From an uncultured Paracoccaceae bacterium (GTDB lineage: Bacteria; Pseudomonadota; Alphaproteobacteria; Rhodobacterales; Rhodobacteraceae), in NCBI GenBank assembly GCA_943787785.1, contig CALSNT010000017.1, positions 124,001-188,000 of the forward strand: a DNA stretch of 64,000 nucleotides, read 5' to 3'. The notes under the pieces are model-generated. The model did no database searches. It was not told the origin of the DNA and saw nothing but the letters and a program-made list of their open reading frames with translations. Of this stretch, positions 24,334-33,539 are shown piece after piece (position 1 is the stretch's first letter; each line of letters starts with the position of its first letter). A program made the position numbers and the translations under genes.

Positions 24334-25440
24334 GTGCTTACCACAATCAAAATGACATTGACCGCCAGCGCACTGGCTCTGGCAACAGCCGGTTCGGCAT
24401 TTGCTGCCGCCCACGCCAACCCCGAAGTGGGTGGTGCCGAGATGTTCGCCGACAAGAACATCATTGAGAACGCAGTGAATTCGCCGATCCACACCACGCT
24501 GGTTGCTGCCGTTAAGGCCGCCGGTCTGGTCGAAACTCTTTCGGGCGAAGGTCCGTTCACCGTGTTTGCCCCAACCGACGCCGCGTTCGCCGCCCTGCCC
24601 GCAGGTACGGTTGAAATTCTGGTGATGCCGGAAAACAAGGCAACGCTGACAGAAATCCTGACCTGCCATGTGGTTGGTGCCGGCGTCATGTCTGATGCCA
24701 TCGCCGGGATGATCGCAGACGACAATGGCAGTCACCCGGTCGAAACCCTCGGCGGCTGTATTCTGCAGGCGAAGATGGATGGCGACATGATCACCCTGAC
24801 CGACGAAATGGGCGGTGTTGCCACCGTGACTGTTGCCGACGTCAAACAAAGCAACGGCGTCATCCACGTCATCGACGCTGTGCTTTTGCCGGGTGCCGAC
24901 GACGCGATGGGCGACTCGATGGATTCGTCGATGAATGACTCTATGGAAATGGAGAATCCGATGGTCGGCGGTGCAGAAATGCTCGCCTCCAAGGACATCA
25001 TCGACAACGCCGTGAACTCACCCATCCACACCACGCTGGTTGCTGCCGTGCAGGCGGCTGATCTGGTCGAAACGCTGAAAGGCCCCGGCCCGTTCACCGT
25101 GTTCGCGCCGACCGACAATGCGTTTGCAGCGCTGCCCGACGGCACGGTCGAGACGCTGTTGAAGCCTGAAAACAAAGCGACGTTGCAAAAGGTTCTTACC
25201 GCGCATGTCGTGGCTGGCGCCGTGACCGCAGAAGACCTGATCGCAGCAACACGCAAATCGCATGACGGGTTTTACCACTTCAACGCCGTGTCCGGCGACG
25301 CGCTGTCCGCGAAATCCACGCGCAGTGGCCGGGTGTTCATCTTTGACGAAAGCGGCAACGCCTATGAAGTGACAACGGCCAATGTGATGCAGTCAAATGG
25401 TGTCATTCACGTCGTCGAAGGCGTGCTGCTTCCACGCTAA
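24334..25440 (+). CDS. Secreted protein with two fasciclin (FAS1) domains, 368 aa
   Basis: The start is GTG 24334, with GAGG nine bases upstream (ATG 24307 and 24352 are alternatives). A signal peptide (LALATAGSAFAAAHA) is followed by two FAS1 domains at about residues 35-185 and 215-368. Each has the NAVNSPIHTTLVAAV start, a PFTVFAPTD core (H1 box) and a QSNGVIHV (H2 box) end. The domains are near-duplicates even at DNA level around 24477-24515 and 25014-25052. They are joined by a Met/Asp/Ser-rich linker with Met every fourth residue. A role in adhesion or surface attachment is typical of the family. Confidence 0.85.
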   Translation: MLTTIKMTLTASALALATAGSAFAAAHANPEVGGAEMFADKNIIENAVNSPIHTTLVAAVKAAGLVETLSGEGPFTVFAPTDAAFAALPAGTVEILVMPENKATLTEILTCHVVGAGVMSDAIAGMIADDNGSHPVETLGGCILQAKMDGDMITLTDEMGGVATVTVADVKQSNGVIHVIDAVLLPGADDAMGDSMDSSMNDSMEMENPMVGGAEMLASKDIIDNAVNSPIHTTLVAAVQAADLVETLKGPGPFTVFAPTDNAFAALPDGTVETLLKPENKATLQKVLTAHVVAGAVTAEDLIAATRKSHDGFYHFNAVSGDALSAKSTRSGRVFIFDESGNAYEVTTANVMQSNGVIHVVEGVLLPR

Positions 25441-25465
25441 ATACAAGCGATTTTAATGAGTTATG

Positions 25466-25492
25466 GGCCGCCCCAGCAGGGGCGGCCTTTTT
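25466..25492 (+). terminator. Rho-independent terminator after the fasciclin gene
   Basis: GGCCGCCCC-AGCA-GGGGCGGCC forms a perfect 9-bp stem with a 4-nt loop, directly followed by TTTTT. It lies 25 bp after the fasciclin stop codon. Confidence 0.92.
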
Positions 25493-25679
25493 ACATCTGC
25501 GATGTTCTCACGCTAGGATTGATTCCAACGCGCGGATTTCGCCCGCCGCCTTCACACAATTGACTTTTGCAGGATTGATTTGGATGCTCGCTCAGCGGAG
25601 GGGCGCAATCTACCAGCCCTCAATATCGAGTGAAGCCAGCTTCGCCCGGCGGGGTGAGCAAGAGCATTAGGAACGTCGA

Positions 25680-26768
25680 ATGTCGCATTTCACCAGCGCA
25701 TCATTAATAATGTTCGCGGTCGCCGCCTTGGGCATTACTCCTGCCCAATTTGAAAGCCACTCCGACGCCACTGATAGCGCGCCACCGACTAGCATCATGG
25801 ATTTCGTGGAAGCCTCGCCGGATCACACCAACTTGGCTGCGGCACTTCGCCTGGCCCGACTGTCCGAGATGCTGGCCCAACCAGGCGATTATACTTTGTT
25901 CGCGCCAACTGACAGCGCGTTCGCGACGCTCCCGCCCTCAATTATCCCGCTTCTTCTCCGGCCATTGGAATTGGCCGAAATCCTGCGCTGCAATATCGTC
26001 GACGGTGCCCAGCTTCGACAGGATATGCTGGATGAAATCGACGCGGACGGGCGGTCAACAACTGTCAGCGCCCAAGCATGGTGCGCTTCGGCAGCGATCC
26101 GAGCCGACGACTCCGTACGGATTTACGACAACTTCGGTGCCTCAGCGCTCGTGACGGCAGCAGATCAGGTGCAATCCAATGGCGTTGTTCATGTGACAGA
26201 CAGCTTTCTTCTGCCTGACCCTTCAGACATTGCGATAATAGCAGCGTATCCCGACACAGATCCGAATGCAGGTCAGGAAACTGGTGAGGCCGGGCCTGAC
26301 GGACAGATGCGCGAGGATCGCACGATAATCGAAAACCTGCGAAATGTTCCGGAACTGTCGAAATTTCTACAGATGATTGAAGCGACAGACTGGGCTGAAC
26401 GTTTGGACAGCGAGGGGTCGTTCACATTGATTACCCCAAACAATGCTGCCTTTGCGTCGATTTCTGAGGGCGAATTCAGCCGTCTGCTGGAACCCGAGCA
26501 ATCTGCACTGCTGACAAAACTTGTTGGCAGCCACATTCTGCGTCGGACATTGGATCTTGACGATCTGAGAGCGAACTTGTCTCGAGGACCGCGGAATTTC
26601 TTTCACACCAGCGCAGAAACTGGCGACGCTGTATCAATATTTGCGGCAGGAAATGCGGCACCACGAGTCTTCGATGAATCCGGACGTTCGTACGACGTGA
26701 TCGAAAAGAACCTGGCCCAGTCGAATGGCGTCATTCACGTAATCGGCGGTATATTACGGCCACGATAA
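25680..26768 (+). CDS. Second, diverged two-domain fasciclin protein, 362 aa
   Basis: An N-terminal hydrophobic segment (LIMFAVAALGITPAQ) suggests export. Two FAS1 domains follow at about residues 35-180 and 215-362, each with a recognisable TLFAPTDSAFATLP or FTLITPNNAAFASI core and a QSNGVVHV / QSNGVIHV H2 box. It is a paralogue of the gene at 24334-25440 but far more diverged, and it lacks that protein's Met-rich linker. The 187-bp gap after the terminator contains its promoter. Function is inferred from the family only (adhesion or matrix). Confidence 0.8.
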   Translation: MSHFTSASLIMFAVAALGITPAQFESHSDATDSAPPTSIMDFVEASPDHTNLAAALRLARLSEMLAQPGDYTLFAPTDSAFATLPPSIIPLLLRPLELAEILRCNIVDGAQLRQDMLDEIDADGRSTTVSAQAWCASAAIRADDSVRIYDNFGASALVTAADQVQSNGVVHVTDSFLLPDPSDIAIIAAYPDTDPNAGQETGEAGPDGQMREDRTIIENLRNVPELSKFLQMIEATDWAERLDSEGSFTLITPNNAAFASISEGEFSRLLEPEQSALLTKLVGSHILRRTLDLDDLRANLSRGPRNFFHTSAETGDAVSIFAAGNAAPRVFDESGRSYDVIEKNLAQSNGVIHVIGGILRPR

Positions 26769-26854
26769 TGCCGGGATACCGTGCGTATCCGATCCGCCCG
26801 CTTCACCGCCTGACTTGACCAGCAGCCCAAGGTCTCCTACCTGATTGACCAGTC

Positions 26855-26928
26855 GCGGGTGTAGCTCAATGGTAGAGCAGCAGCTTCCCAAGCTGAATAC
26901 GAGGGTTCGATTCCCTTCACCCGCTCCA
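26855..26928 (+). tRNA. tRNA-Gly (anticodon CCC)
   Basis: A 74-nt cloverleaf can be folded: acceptor GCGGGTG with CACCCGC, D-arm GCTC/GAGC, anticodon loop TTCCCAA (CCC at positions 34-36), T-arm GAGGG with loop TTCGATT and CCCTT. CCA is encoded in the DNA after a T discriminator. The anticodon stem has one closing mismatch (G-A). It lies between the second fasciclin gene and the SDR gene. Confidence 0.93.
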
Positions 26929-26941
26929 ATCCTTTTAGCGC

Positions 26942-27676
26942 TCAGATACAGCGCCCACCATCGACCTCCATGGCGACGCCGGTGATCATGCTGGCCTCGT
27001 CCGAGCACAGGAAACATGCCGCATTGCCCATATCTTCGGGCGTCGAAAACCGGCCCAGCGGAATGGTCGCCAGAAACTTCGCGCGGATTTCGGGCGTGTC
27101 CTCTCCCATGAAGGACTTCAGCAGCGGGGTTTCGCCCGCCACCGGGTTCAGCGCGTTGACCCGCACGCCAGACGGCGCCAACTCGACAGCCATCGCTTTC
27201 GTGGCGGTGATTACCCACCCTTTCGACGCATTGTACCAATTCAGATTTGGCCGTGGGCTGACCCCGGCGGTGCTGGCAATATTCAGGATCACGCCAGAAC
27301 CACGCGCCTTCATCGCAGGCACGAAGGCCTTGGCCATGAGGTAGATCGACTTGACGTTGACGGCCAGAACCCGGTCGAAATCGGCCTCGCTGATGGTTTC
27401 CATTGGCCCGGGTAAATGGGTAACACCGGCGTTGTTGACGAGGATATCAACGTCGCCTGCCATAGCCGCCAGAGCATCGACCGAGGCTTTGTCCGAGACA
27501 TCGACTTGCTGCGCAATCGCCCCATTGCCAATCTGCGCTGCGACTTCTTCGGCCCCTTCACCGTTAAGATCCGCTACAATCAACTGCGCGCCCTCGGCGG
27601 CGAATTTCTCGGCAATCCCGGCCCCGAAGCCCTGCGCCGCGCCGGTCACTAATGCGCGTTTACCTGCAAGTCTCAT
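26942..27676 (-). CDS. SDR-family oxidoreductase, 244 aa
   Basis: This classical short-chain dehydrogenase has the cofactor motif TGAAQGFGAGIA, NNAG, the catalytic Ser in NIASTAG and the YNASKG (Tyr-x-x-x-Lys) motif. A C-terminal AMEVDGGRCI end is typical of 3-oxoacyl-ACP reductase-like members. The Asp at the end of beta-2 (VADLN) suggests NAD(H). Its start overlaps the stop of the upstream Crp/Fnr gene (27673-27676), so it is probably controlled by that regulator. The substrate is unknown. Confidence 0.85.
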   Translation of the reverse strand: MRLAGKRALVTGAAQGFGAGIAEKFAAEGAQLIVADLNGEGAEEVAAQIGNGAIAQQVDVSDKASVDALAAMAGDVDILVNNAGVTHLPGPMETISEADFDRVLAVNVKSIYLMAKAFVPAMKARGSGVILNIASTAGVSPRPNLNWYNASKGWVITATKAMAVELAPSGVRVNALNPVAGETPLLKSFMGEDTPEIRAKFLATIPLGRFSTPEDMGNAACFLCSDEASMITGVAMEVDGGRCI

Positions 27677-28197
27677 GATGCCCGCTCCCGTAATTCTGAT
27701 TTTGTCCGTCGTTTGGCAATCTCGCGATAAAGCGCCTCAGGGGAAACCCCGATTTCTTCGGCCAGCCCGATGCGTTTGCCTTTGGGCGGCAGCACGCGCC
27801 CTTCAGCCAACCAGCTATCCAACCGTGCCGCGACGCCACGAAGCGACAGTATTTCAGCGCGCGTGCGCGCGGCGCGTACCTCGACGGACAGATGACGCGC
27901 ATATGCCAATGCCAGCGCCGGATCTCGCGCCAACGCCTGGCGCAGAATTGGCATCGCGACGATACCGACCCGCGAGCGCATAGTCGTGCGCGCCGAACAG
28001 TGTGTACGCTCAGCAAAGACCGAGGCTTCTGCCAAGACCGCCCCAGGTCCGGCGCGTTGCAGCACGCTGATCTGACCGTCGTTCTGGTGCCGAAGCAGCC
28101 GAACTTCCCCCTCCAGAACAAGAAAAAGTGACATGATTTCATCACCTTGATCAAAGAGCATTACGCCCGCAGCAAGGCTACTTTGGCGAGACGCCAT
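27673..28197 (-). CDS. Crp/Fnr-family transcriptional regulator, 174 aa
   Basis: An N-terminal cyclic-nucleotide-binding beta roll is seen (GVMLFDQGDEI, LFLVLEGEVRLLRHQ, GAVLAEASVF). A dimerisation helix (RHLSVEVRAARTRAEIL) and a minimal C-terminal HTH (IGLAEEIGVSPEALYREIAKR) follow. The protein is shorter than the usual 220-240 aa and lacks the N-terminal Cys cluster of oxygen-sensing FNR; the only Cys is in RTHCSA. It overlaps the SDR gene by 4 nt, and an FNR-type box lies 29 bp upstream of its start codon. Confidence 0.82.
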   Translation of the reverse strand: MASRQSSLAAGVMLFDQGDEIMSLFLVLEGEVRLLRHQNDGQISVLQRAGPGAVLAEASVFAERTHCSARTTMRSRVGIVAMPILRQALARDPALALAYARHLSVEVRAARTRAEILSLRGVAARLDSWLAEGRVLPPKGKRIGLAEEIGVSPEALYREIAKRRTKSELRERAS

Positions 28198-28225
28198 CCG
28201 GCTAGGCGATCGGAAAAATCATCGG

Positions 28226-28243
28226 ACATGATCGGGATCATGT
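28226..28243. promoter_or_regulatory. FNR/DNR-like box in the divergent promoter region
   Basis: ACATGAT-CGGG-ATCATGT is a perfect 7-bp inverted repeat with a 4-bp spacer. Its core TGAT-N4-ATCA matches the Crp/Fnr-class consensus (TTGAT-N4-ATCAA). It lies between the Crp/Fnr gene (starts 28197, minus) and the secreted-protein gene (starts 28310, plus), so it probably controls one or both. Confidence 0.65.
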
Positions 28244-28309
28244 TTCAACGAGATACCCGTTGGCAAGTGTGTTCCGTCTTACCGTCGCAATTCTGCGGAG
28301 CCTCGCGAT

Positions 28310-28852
28310 ATGAAATCCTTCCTGATCCTTCTGGCCCTCACCCTGCCGGTCGAAGCGCAGCACACACAACACGCGCAGCATCTGCAGCAAGCGGAAGTCG
28401 GGGGGCCGGGTGCGTTGCGCGAAGTTGGTCAGTCTGCATTTGTCGCCATCTCCGAGAGATCAACGCGCTTGCAAGATGATCCGGAAACCGACTGGTCGCA
28501 GGTATCCATCGACCGGCTGCGGGATCATCTAGTTGACATGGATCTGGTCTTCACCGGCGCGCGCCAGACGTCTCAGCGCAACGCCGATGGCCTCACCTTC
28601 ACCCTAACCGGTCCACCCGCCGTACGCGATGCAATCCGCCGGATGCTATTCGCACATTCCTCAGTCGGCGATTTCCCGGCCACCTGGACTGCCGAAGCGA
28701 ACGAAGTCCCGGACGGAGCCAGCCTGCGCCTGACAGCCCCGCGACAAGATCACGACCAGATCGCTGCGCTTGGGATTTTCGGACTGCTTGCCGATGGGGA
28801 TCACCACCGCCGCCACCATTGGATGATGGCCACCGGGCAGTCTCCGCACTGA
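28310..28852 (+). CDS. Hypothetical exported His-rich protein, 180 aa
   Basis: The first 16 residues (MKSFLILLALTLPVEA) look like a signal peptide, so the protein is probably periplasmic. His clusters occur right after it (HTQHAQHLQ) and at the C-terminus (DGDHHRRHHWMMATGQSPH), which could bind metal. The middle (residues about 40-160) is a globular alpha/beta region with no motif that I recognise. It is divergent from the Crp/Fnr gene across a region with an FNR-like box. Confidence 0.65.
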   Translation: MKSFLILLALTLPVEAQHTQHAQHLQQAEVGGPGALREVGQSAFVAISERSTRLQDDPETDWSQVSIDRLRDHLVDMDLVFTGARQTSQRNADGLTFTLTGPPAVRDAIRRMLFAHSSVGDFPATWTAEANEVPDGASLRLTAPRQDHDQIAALGIFGLLADGDHHRRHHWMMATGQSPH

Positions 28853-28856
28853 TCGC

Positions 28857-30026
28857 TCAGACAGCCTTCGAGGTCGCCCACTCGACCTGTTCGATTCCAG
28901 CAAGGCGTGCGAATCTTGTGAGTTCTGAGTCAAGCCGGTCGAACCGTGCCGCTGGCCACTTCACGCCCGGTTCCGGCCAGAACCCTACGACACGCATCCA
29001 TTCAGCAGCCCGGTCAGCGCGCAATTCTATCCTGCCCACGAACCGATCTCCCTCAAGTAGGGGGTAAACGTAATAGCCCCAGCGCCGTTTTGCAGCGGGC
29101 ACGAACATTTCGTTGCGATAGTCAAAGCCGAACAGCCGTTCCAGCCTTGCCCGGTCTCGGATTGCCGGATCAAACGGGTTCAGGATCCGAAGCCGCGTGG
29201 TCGGTTGCGGGGCGCTGTGCAGCCGATCCGCGATATCCGCCACCGCCCAGGTCTGGCGCGCAAGACGGTCAGCCCCGACGACCTCGACTGGGATCAGATC
29301 ACGCCGCGCCGCCCAGAATTTTGCCTCGCCGGCGTCCGTCGCGCCCCAGAAACGCTGGACCTCGCCAACCGTGCCGATACTCAGCCGATCCAGCGCTTGA
29401 TCGCACAGCCAGTTCGCCTGCGCTGCCTCATCCGGGCCATTGCGCAGATGGTCAGGAAATACCCGGTCGCCCAGATTATAAAACTTCACGAAATTCTCAC
29501 GATAGCAGGTGGCGAGGTCGCCTGTGTACCACATTTGATCGAGCGCCTTCTTGTGCGGCGGACGGGCCCACATTTCGCGCTTGCCCTCTATCTTTGTATC
29601 GAACGCATGGGTCGATAGCGCGCCTTCGGCATCGATCCGGTCGCGAATGCGCTGAATTTCCCCTCGTGCCATCCCAGAGCGATACCAATCACTGTTCGCC
29701 ACCTTCGCACCAAGCCGGCGAAATTGTCGCTGCCACATGGGCAGGGTCTCCATCGGTATCAAGCTGGCGTCATGGGTGAAATGTTCGAAGATCAGCCGGT
29801 CACGTCCGAGCAAAGGCCAAAGCATCTTCTCACGGTAGTTCTGATTACGGGACCAGAGGATGTGATGATGCGCGCGGGTTACATTGCGGATGGTGTCAAT
29901 CTGCACAAAGCCCAAACTGCGGATCAAAGCCATCACGTCCAGCGGGCCCGTCGGCGTATCAGCCAGTCCGTTGGTCCATAGCCACAGCCGGCGGGCGTCT
30001 TTGTTGGCAATCCTCAGAATGCTCAA
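28857..30026 (-). CDS. YcaQ/AlkX-family DNA glycosylase (interstrand crosslink repair), 389 aa
   Basis: This winged-helix protein (HTH_42/DUF1006) has the catalytic QxD-type motif in VQIDTIRNV near residue 43. Other family signatures are the N-terminal ARRLWLWTNGL, HHILWSRNQNYR, the EHFTHDASLIP segment and the YYVYPLLEGDRFVGRIE strand at the C-terminal region. YcaQ removes alkylated bases and unhooks DNA interstrand crosslinks. The gene ends convergently, four bases from the secreted-protein gene. It stands alone between unrelated genes. Confidence 0.82.
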   Translation of the reverse strand: MSILRIANKDARRLWLWTNGLADTPTGPLDVMALIRSLGFVQIDTIRNVTRAHHHILWSRNQNYREKMLWPLLGRDRLIFEHFTHDASLIPMETLPMWQRQFRRLGAKVANSDWYRSGMARGEIQRIRDRIDAEGALSTHAFDTKIEGKREMWARPPHKKALDQMWYTGDLATCYRENFVKFYNLGDRVFPDHLRNGPDEAAQANWLCDQALDRLSIGTVGEVQRFWGATDAGEAKFWAARRDLIPVEVVGADRLARQTWAVADIADRLHSAPQPTTRLRILNPFDPAIRDRARLERLFGFDYRNEMFVPAAKRRWGYYVYPLLEGDRFVGRIELRADRAAEWMRVVGFWPEPGVKWPAARFDRLDSELTRFARLAGIEQVEWATSKAV

Positions 30027-30068
30027 TCGCCCAACCTCAACATCTTACGCTCGTAAGTTCTCAATTTC

Positions 30069-31517
30069 CTACCCATGCAGCGCCGCCACCGTCTTCAGCG
30101 TCGAGAACCCGTAAAGTGCTTCGAACCCCTTTTCGCGCCCGTGCCCTGATTTACCGGTGCCGCCGAACGGCAACTCGACACCGCCCCCTGCCCCGTAATT
30201 GTTAATGAACACCTGTCCCGAGTGCAGCGCCTTGGCCAGTCGCATCTGCCGCGCCCCGTCGCGGGTCCAGATACTGGCGACGAGGCCGTAGTCGGTGCCG
30301 TTTGCGATCGCCAGGGCTTCAGCTTCGCCGTCGAATGGGATGACAACCTGAACCGGGCCAAAAATCTCATCGCGTGCCAACGGATGATCCGGAGGAACCC
30401 CGGCGAAAAGCATCGGGGCGACGTAGTGCCCACCGTCCGGCGCCTCGTCGGAGATGTTGCCTCGCGCGGCAACTTCCAGATTTTCGCCTTTGGTGAGGAA
30501 CCCTTCGACGATCCCTTTCTGGCGGGCTGATATGAGTGGCCCCAGATCGCGATCCTGATCAGCTGGTGCGGCTACTAGCTGCTGATATCGCTCGGCCATT
30601 CGCGCTACGACTTGATCATAGACGCCACGCTGGACCAGAATTCGCGAGGATGCCGAGCAAGTCTGTCCCGCGTTCTGTATCCCCGCATTAACCAGAAACG
30701 GCAGCGCTGCGTCGATGTCTGCGTCGTCGAATACCAGCTGGGGCGACTTGCCACCCAATTCCAGAGTCACCGGGACTACGTTCGCCGCTGCTGCCGCCTG
30801 AACCGCCGCGCCGGTTGCAACCGATCCGGTGAACGAGACGTGATTCACTCCGGGATGTCCGGCCAACGCTGCACCGGCTTCTGCCCCCAACCCCGGCACC
30901 ACATTCAGCGCGCCCGCAGGCAGCCCTGCCTGCATCGCCAAATCCGCGAAAGCGAGCGCGGTCAGGCACGCCTCCTCGGCCGGTTTCAGCACACAAGCGT
31001 TGCCCATCGCCAGCGCCGCCCCGACTGAGCGCCCGATGATCTGCATCGGGTAGTTCCACGGCACGATATGGCCGGTCACGCCGTGGGGTTCGCGCAGGGT
31101 GTAGACGGTGTAGCCATCCAAATACGGGATAGTCTCACCCATCACCTTATCCGCAGCGCCGCCGTAAAATTCGCAATACCGCGCCAGCGCCAGTGCATCG
31201 GCCTTTGCTTGCGTCAGAGGCTTACCTACATCTGCCGCCTCGATCCGTGCCAGCCGGTCAGCGTTTTCGGCGACCAGCTGCCCCAATCGCGTCAGAACCC
31301 GCCCGCGGCCTGCCGCCGGAGTCTGGCCCCAATCGCCCCGCAGAGAGGTTCGCGCTGCGCCTACAGCAGCATCGATATCCGGCGCGCCACCAGCGGCAAT
31401 TCGCGCGATCTCTGTGCCGTCGGATGGGTTTTCGAGCGCCAATGTCCGCCCAGACTCCGCTGCGATCCAACGTCCTGCGATCAGGCATTTGTCAGTTTCA
31501 AACCACAGGTCGGTCAT
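30069..31517 (-). CDS. NAD(P)-dependent aldehyde dehydrogenase, 482 aa
   Basis: This is a full-length ALDH with the oxyanion Asn in VPWNYPM, the cofactor segment SFTGSVATG, the catalytic Glu in ELGGKSPQ and the nucleophile Cys in GQTCSASSR. It is cytosolic. The ATG overlaps the stop of the GNAT gene (31514-31517), so it is the last gene of the eight-cistron peptide-uptake operon. It probably oxidises an aldehyde formed from the imported compound. The substrate class (betaine, amino or semialdehyde) cannot be fixed from the sequence. Confidence 0.88.
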   Translation of the reverse strand: MTDLWFETDKCLIAGRWIAAESGRTLALENPSDGTEIARIAAGGAPDIDAAVGAARTSLRGDWGQTPAAGRGRVLTRLGQLVAENADRLARIEAADVGKPLTQAKADALALARYCEFYGGAADKVMGETIPYLDGYTVYTLREPHGVTGHIVPWNYPMQIIGRSVGAALAMGNACVLKPAEEACLTALAFADLAMQAGLPAGALNVVPGLGAEAGAALAGHPGVNHVSFTGSVATGAAVQAAAAANVVPVTLELGGKSPQLVFDDADIDAALPFLVNAGIQNAGQTCSASSRILVQRGVYDQVVARMAERYQQLVAAPADQDRDLGPLISARQKGIVEGFLTKGENLEVAARGNISDEAPDGGHYVAPMLFAGVPPDHPLARDEIFGPVQVVIPFDGEAEALAIANGTDYGLVASIWTRDGARQMRLAKALHSGQVFINNYGAGGGVELPFGGTGKSGHGREKGFEALYGFSTLKTVAALHG

Positions 31518-31954
31518 GGGGTGGATCCTATCGTGAAGCGCAGTCGGTGGGTTTGGTGGGTAAGCTCGGAAGGGCCCTCAACAAGGTCCTTCGCCAGTGG
31601 GCAGGTCTTCAAGACGTGACGCCAGAAATGGATGGCATCATGCATGATCCCCAGTTCCCAGCGCCCCGGCGTTTTCTCAAAGGCCAGATGCGCCGCGCGG
31701 GTTCCGATGCTGCGTCGCCGGTGTTGTGGGAAGATGCAGAACTCGCACATCTCGGTGAAACCCGGGTAATCCTCGGTGACCAGAAACCCAAGTTGGTCGC
31801 TATCGAGGATGCGGTACACCCGGACATTCGGGTCACGCAGGAATTCCTCGGCAATGGCATCGGGGTCATTGTCTGGCTCACCAAGCTCCGCAAAATAAGT
31901 GCACAGCTGCTCCGTCATCGCTGCCTCGTCAGATGGGCGTTCCAGCCTAAGCAC
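31514..31954 (-). CDS. GNAT-family N-acetyltransferase, 146 aa
   Basis: The GNAT fold is seen from [16 protein letters not shown] (beta-1/alpha-1) to CEFCIFPQHRRRSIGTRAA, which carries the acetyl-CoA loop (RRxxGT). The start is read as GTG 31954, overlapping the ATPase gene by 8 nt. ATG 31918, with GAGG just upstream, is an alternative. It overlaps the aldehyde dehydrogenase gene. It could acetylate an amino intermediate of the pathway, opposite in sense to the M20 deacylase at the operon head. Confidence 0.75.
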   Translation of the reverse strand: MLRLERPSDEAAMTEQLCTYFAELGEPDNDPDAIAEEFLRDPNVRVYRILDSDQLGFLVTEDYPGFTEMCEFCIFPQHRRRSIGTRAAHLAFEKTPGRWELGIMHDAIHFWRHVLKTCPLAKDLVEGPSELTHQTHRLRFTIGSTP

Positions 31955-33539
31955 GCAGTGCCTCGATCTTCGGCAGGACTGGCGCGGCGGCGATCAGCGC
32001 ACGGGTGTAGGGGTGCTGCGGCGCGGTGAAGACCGCTTCGGTCTCCCCCTCCTCCACGATCTTGCCAGCCTGCATCACCAGCACCCGGTCGGTGATCCGG
32101 CGCACGACACTCAGGTCATGGCTGATGAACAGGAAAGACAGACTGAATTGGCCGCAAAGGTCCACCAGCAAGTCCAGAATGCGGGCACGCACAGACACGT
32201 CGAGCGCCGAAACTGCTTCGTCCAGAACCACCAACTCGGGCCGGTTGATCAGCGCACGCGCGATGGCGATGCGCTGGCGTTGACCGCCTGAGAATTCGTG
32301 GATGTATTTGTCGGCATCCGAGGGGCGTAGATGAACGGCCTCCAGGACATCGGCAACTGCGCGCGCCCGGTCCGCGCCGCTGGGTGGATTGTCCAGCAAG
32401 TGCAGTGGTTCGGCAACCAACCGCGCGACCCGGTGGCGTGGATTGAAACTGCCGTAGGGATCCTGAAACACCACGTTCATCTTGCGCCGCACGGCCAAAT
32501 TGGGACGCTTACCCGTGAACACCGGTTGGCCATCGAGTTCGATCCGCCCGCCCTGTATCTGCTCAAGGCCCAGAATGGCCCGCGTCAGGGTCGACTTGCC
32601 GCAGCCCGACTCGCCCACCAACCCCAGCCGGTCGCCTGCGTTCATTATGAAGCTGACGCCATCGACGGCCCGGAATCGGCCATGGGGCGCAAATAGATGT
32701 GGGCGCGGCGTGGGATAGTCGCGGATCACTTCGTCGACGCGCAGCATGGGCGCACCTTCGGACGCCTCGGGCAGATCCACGACATGATCCGAGGCCTCGA
32801 ACAGCATCCGCGTGTAGGGATGTGTCATGCCGTGCAGCAGGGCCTGGGTTTCGCCCTGCTCGACCACTTCCCCGTCTTTCATCACGACGATCCGGTCGGC
32901 CATATCAGCAACCACGGCCAGATCATGGGTGATCATCAGCATCCCCATGCCAAAGTCGTCCACCAGCCCACGCAGCAGGTCGAGAATCTGCGCCTGCGTC
33001 GTCACATCCAGTGCCGTCGTTGGCTCGTCAGCAATCAGCAGTTTCGGTCGTAGTGCGATGGCCATGGCGATCACCACGCGCTGACGCTGACCGCCGGAAA
33101 GCTCATGCGGATAACGATCCAGTGGGAACGCCTCTAGGCCCACGCGGTCCAGCACGGCACGCGCGCGTTGCGAGGCTTCGGCGCGGCCCGCCGCGCCATG
33201 GATCAGGATCGTCTCGGCCACTTGCGCACCGATCGTCTGAACCGGATTCAGCGCCGTCATCGGTTCCTGAAACACCATTCCGATGTCGTTGCCGCGTCGG
33301 TCGCACATCTCGCCCTCGGACAGGGTCATTAGGTCAGTACCGTCCAGCACGATCGTACCTGTCGTTTCCGCCCCGTCGGGCAGCAACTGCATCACGCTTA
33401 GCGCCGTCATCGATTTGCCCGACCCGCTTTCACCGGTGATTGCCACGATCTGACCCGGTGCGACGTCCAGAGAGACGTCCCGCAGGATCGGTGTGCCGCG
33501 AATAGCCAGCGACAGACCGCTGATCTCCAGCAGGGTCAT
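31947..33539 (-). CDS. Fused dipeptide/oligopeptide ABC ATPase (DppD-DppF-like), 530 aa
   Basis: Two complete nucleotide-binding domains stand in tandem. Domain 1 (about residues 1-255) has Walker A GESGSGKS, signature LSGGQRQR, Walker [13 protein letters not shown] and H-loop ITHD. Domain 2 (about 265-530) has Walker A GESGCGKS, signature FSGGQRQR, Walker [13 protein letters not shown] and H-loop SHD. The start ATG 33539 overlaps the permease stop (33536-33539). It energises the DppB/DppC-like permeases. Domain-2 Walker B has DEA instead of DEP, common in this family. Confidence 0.9.
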   Translation of the reverse strand: MTLLEISGLSLAIRGTPILRDVSLDVAPGQIVAITGESGSGKSMTALSVMQLLPDGAETTGTIVLDGTDLMTLSEGEMCDRRGNDIGMVFQEPMTALNPVQTIGAQVAETILIHGAAGRAEASQRARAVLDRVGLEAFPLDRYPHELSGGQRQRVVIAMAIALRPKLLIADEPTTALDVTTQAQILDLLRGLVDDFGMGMLMITHDLAVVADMADRIVVMKDGEVVEQGETQALLHGMTHPYTRMLFEASDHVVDLPEASEGAPMLRVDEVIRDYPTPRPHLFAPHGRFRAVDGVSFIMNAGDRLGLVGESGCGKSTLTRAILGLEQIQGGRIELDGQPVFTGKRPNLAVRRKMNVVFQDPYGSFNPRHRVARLVAEPLHLLDNPPSGADRARAVADVLEAVHLRPSDADKYIHEFSGGQRQRIAIARALINRPELVVLDEAVSALDVSVRARILDLLVDLCGQFSLSFLFISHDLSVVRRITDRVLVMQAGKIVEEGETEAVFTAPQHPYTRALIAAAPVLPKIEALRA

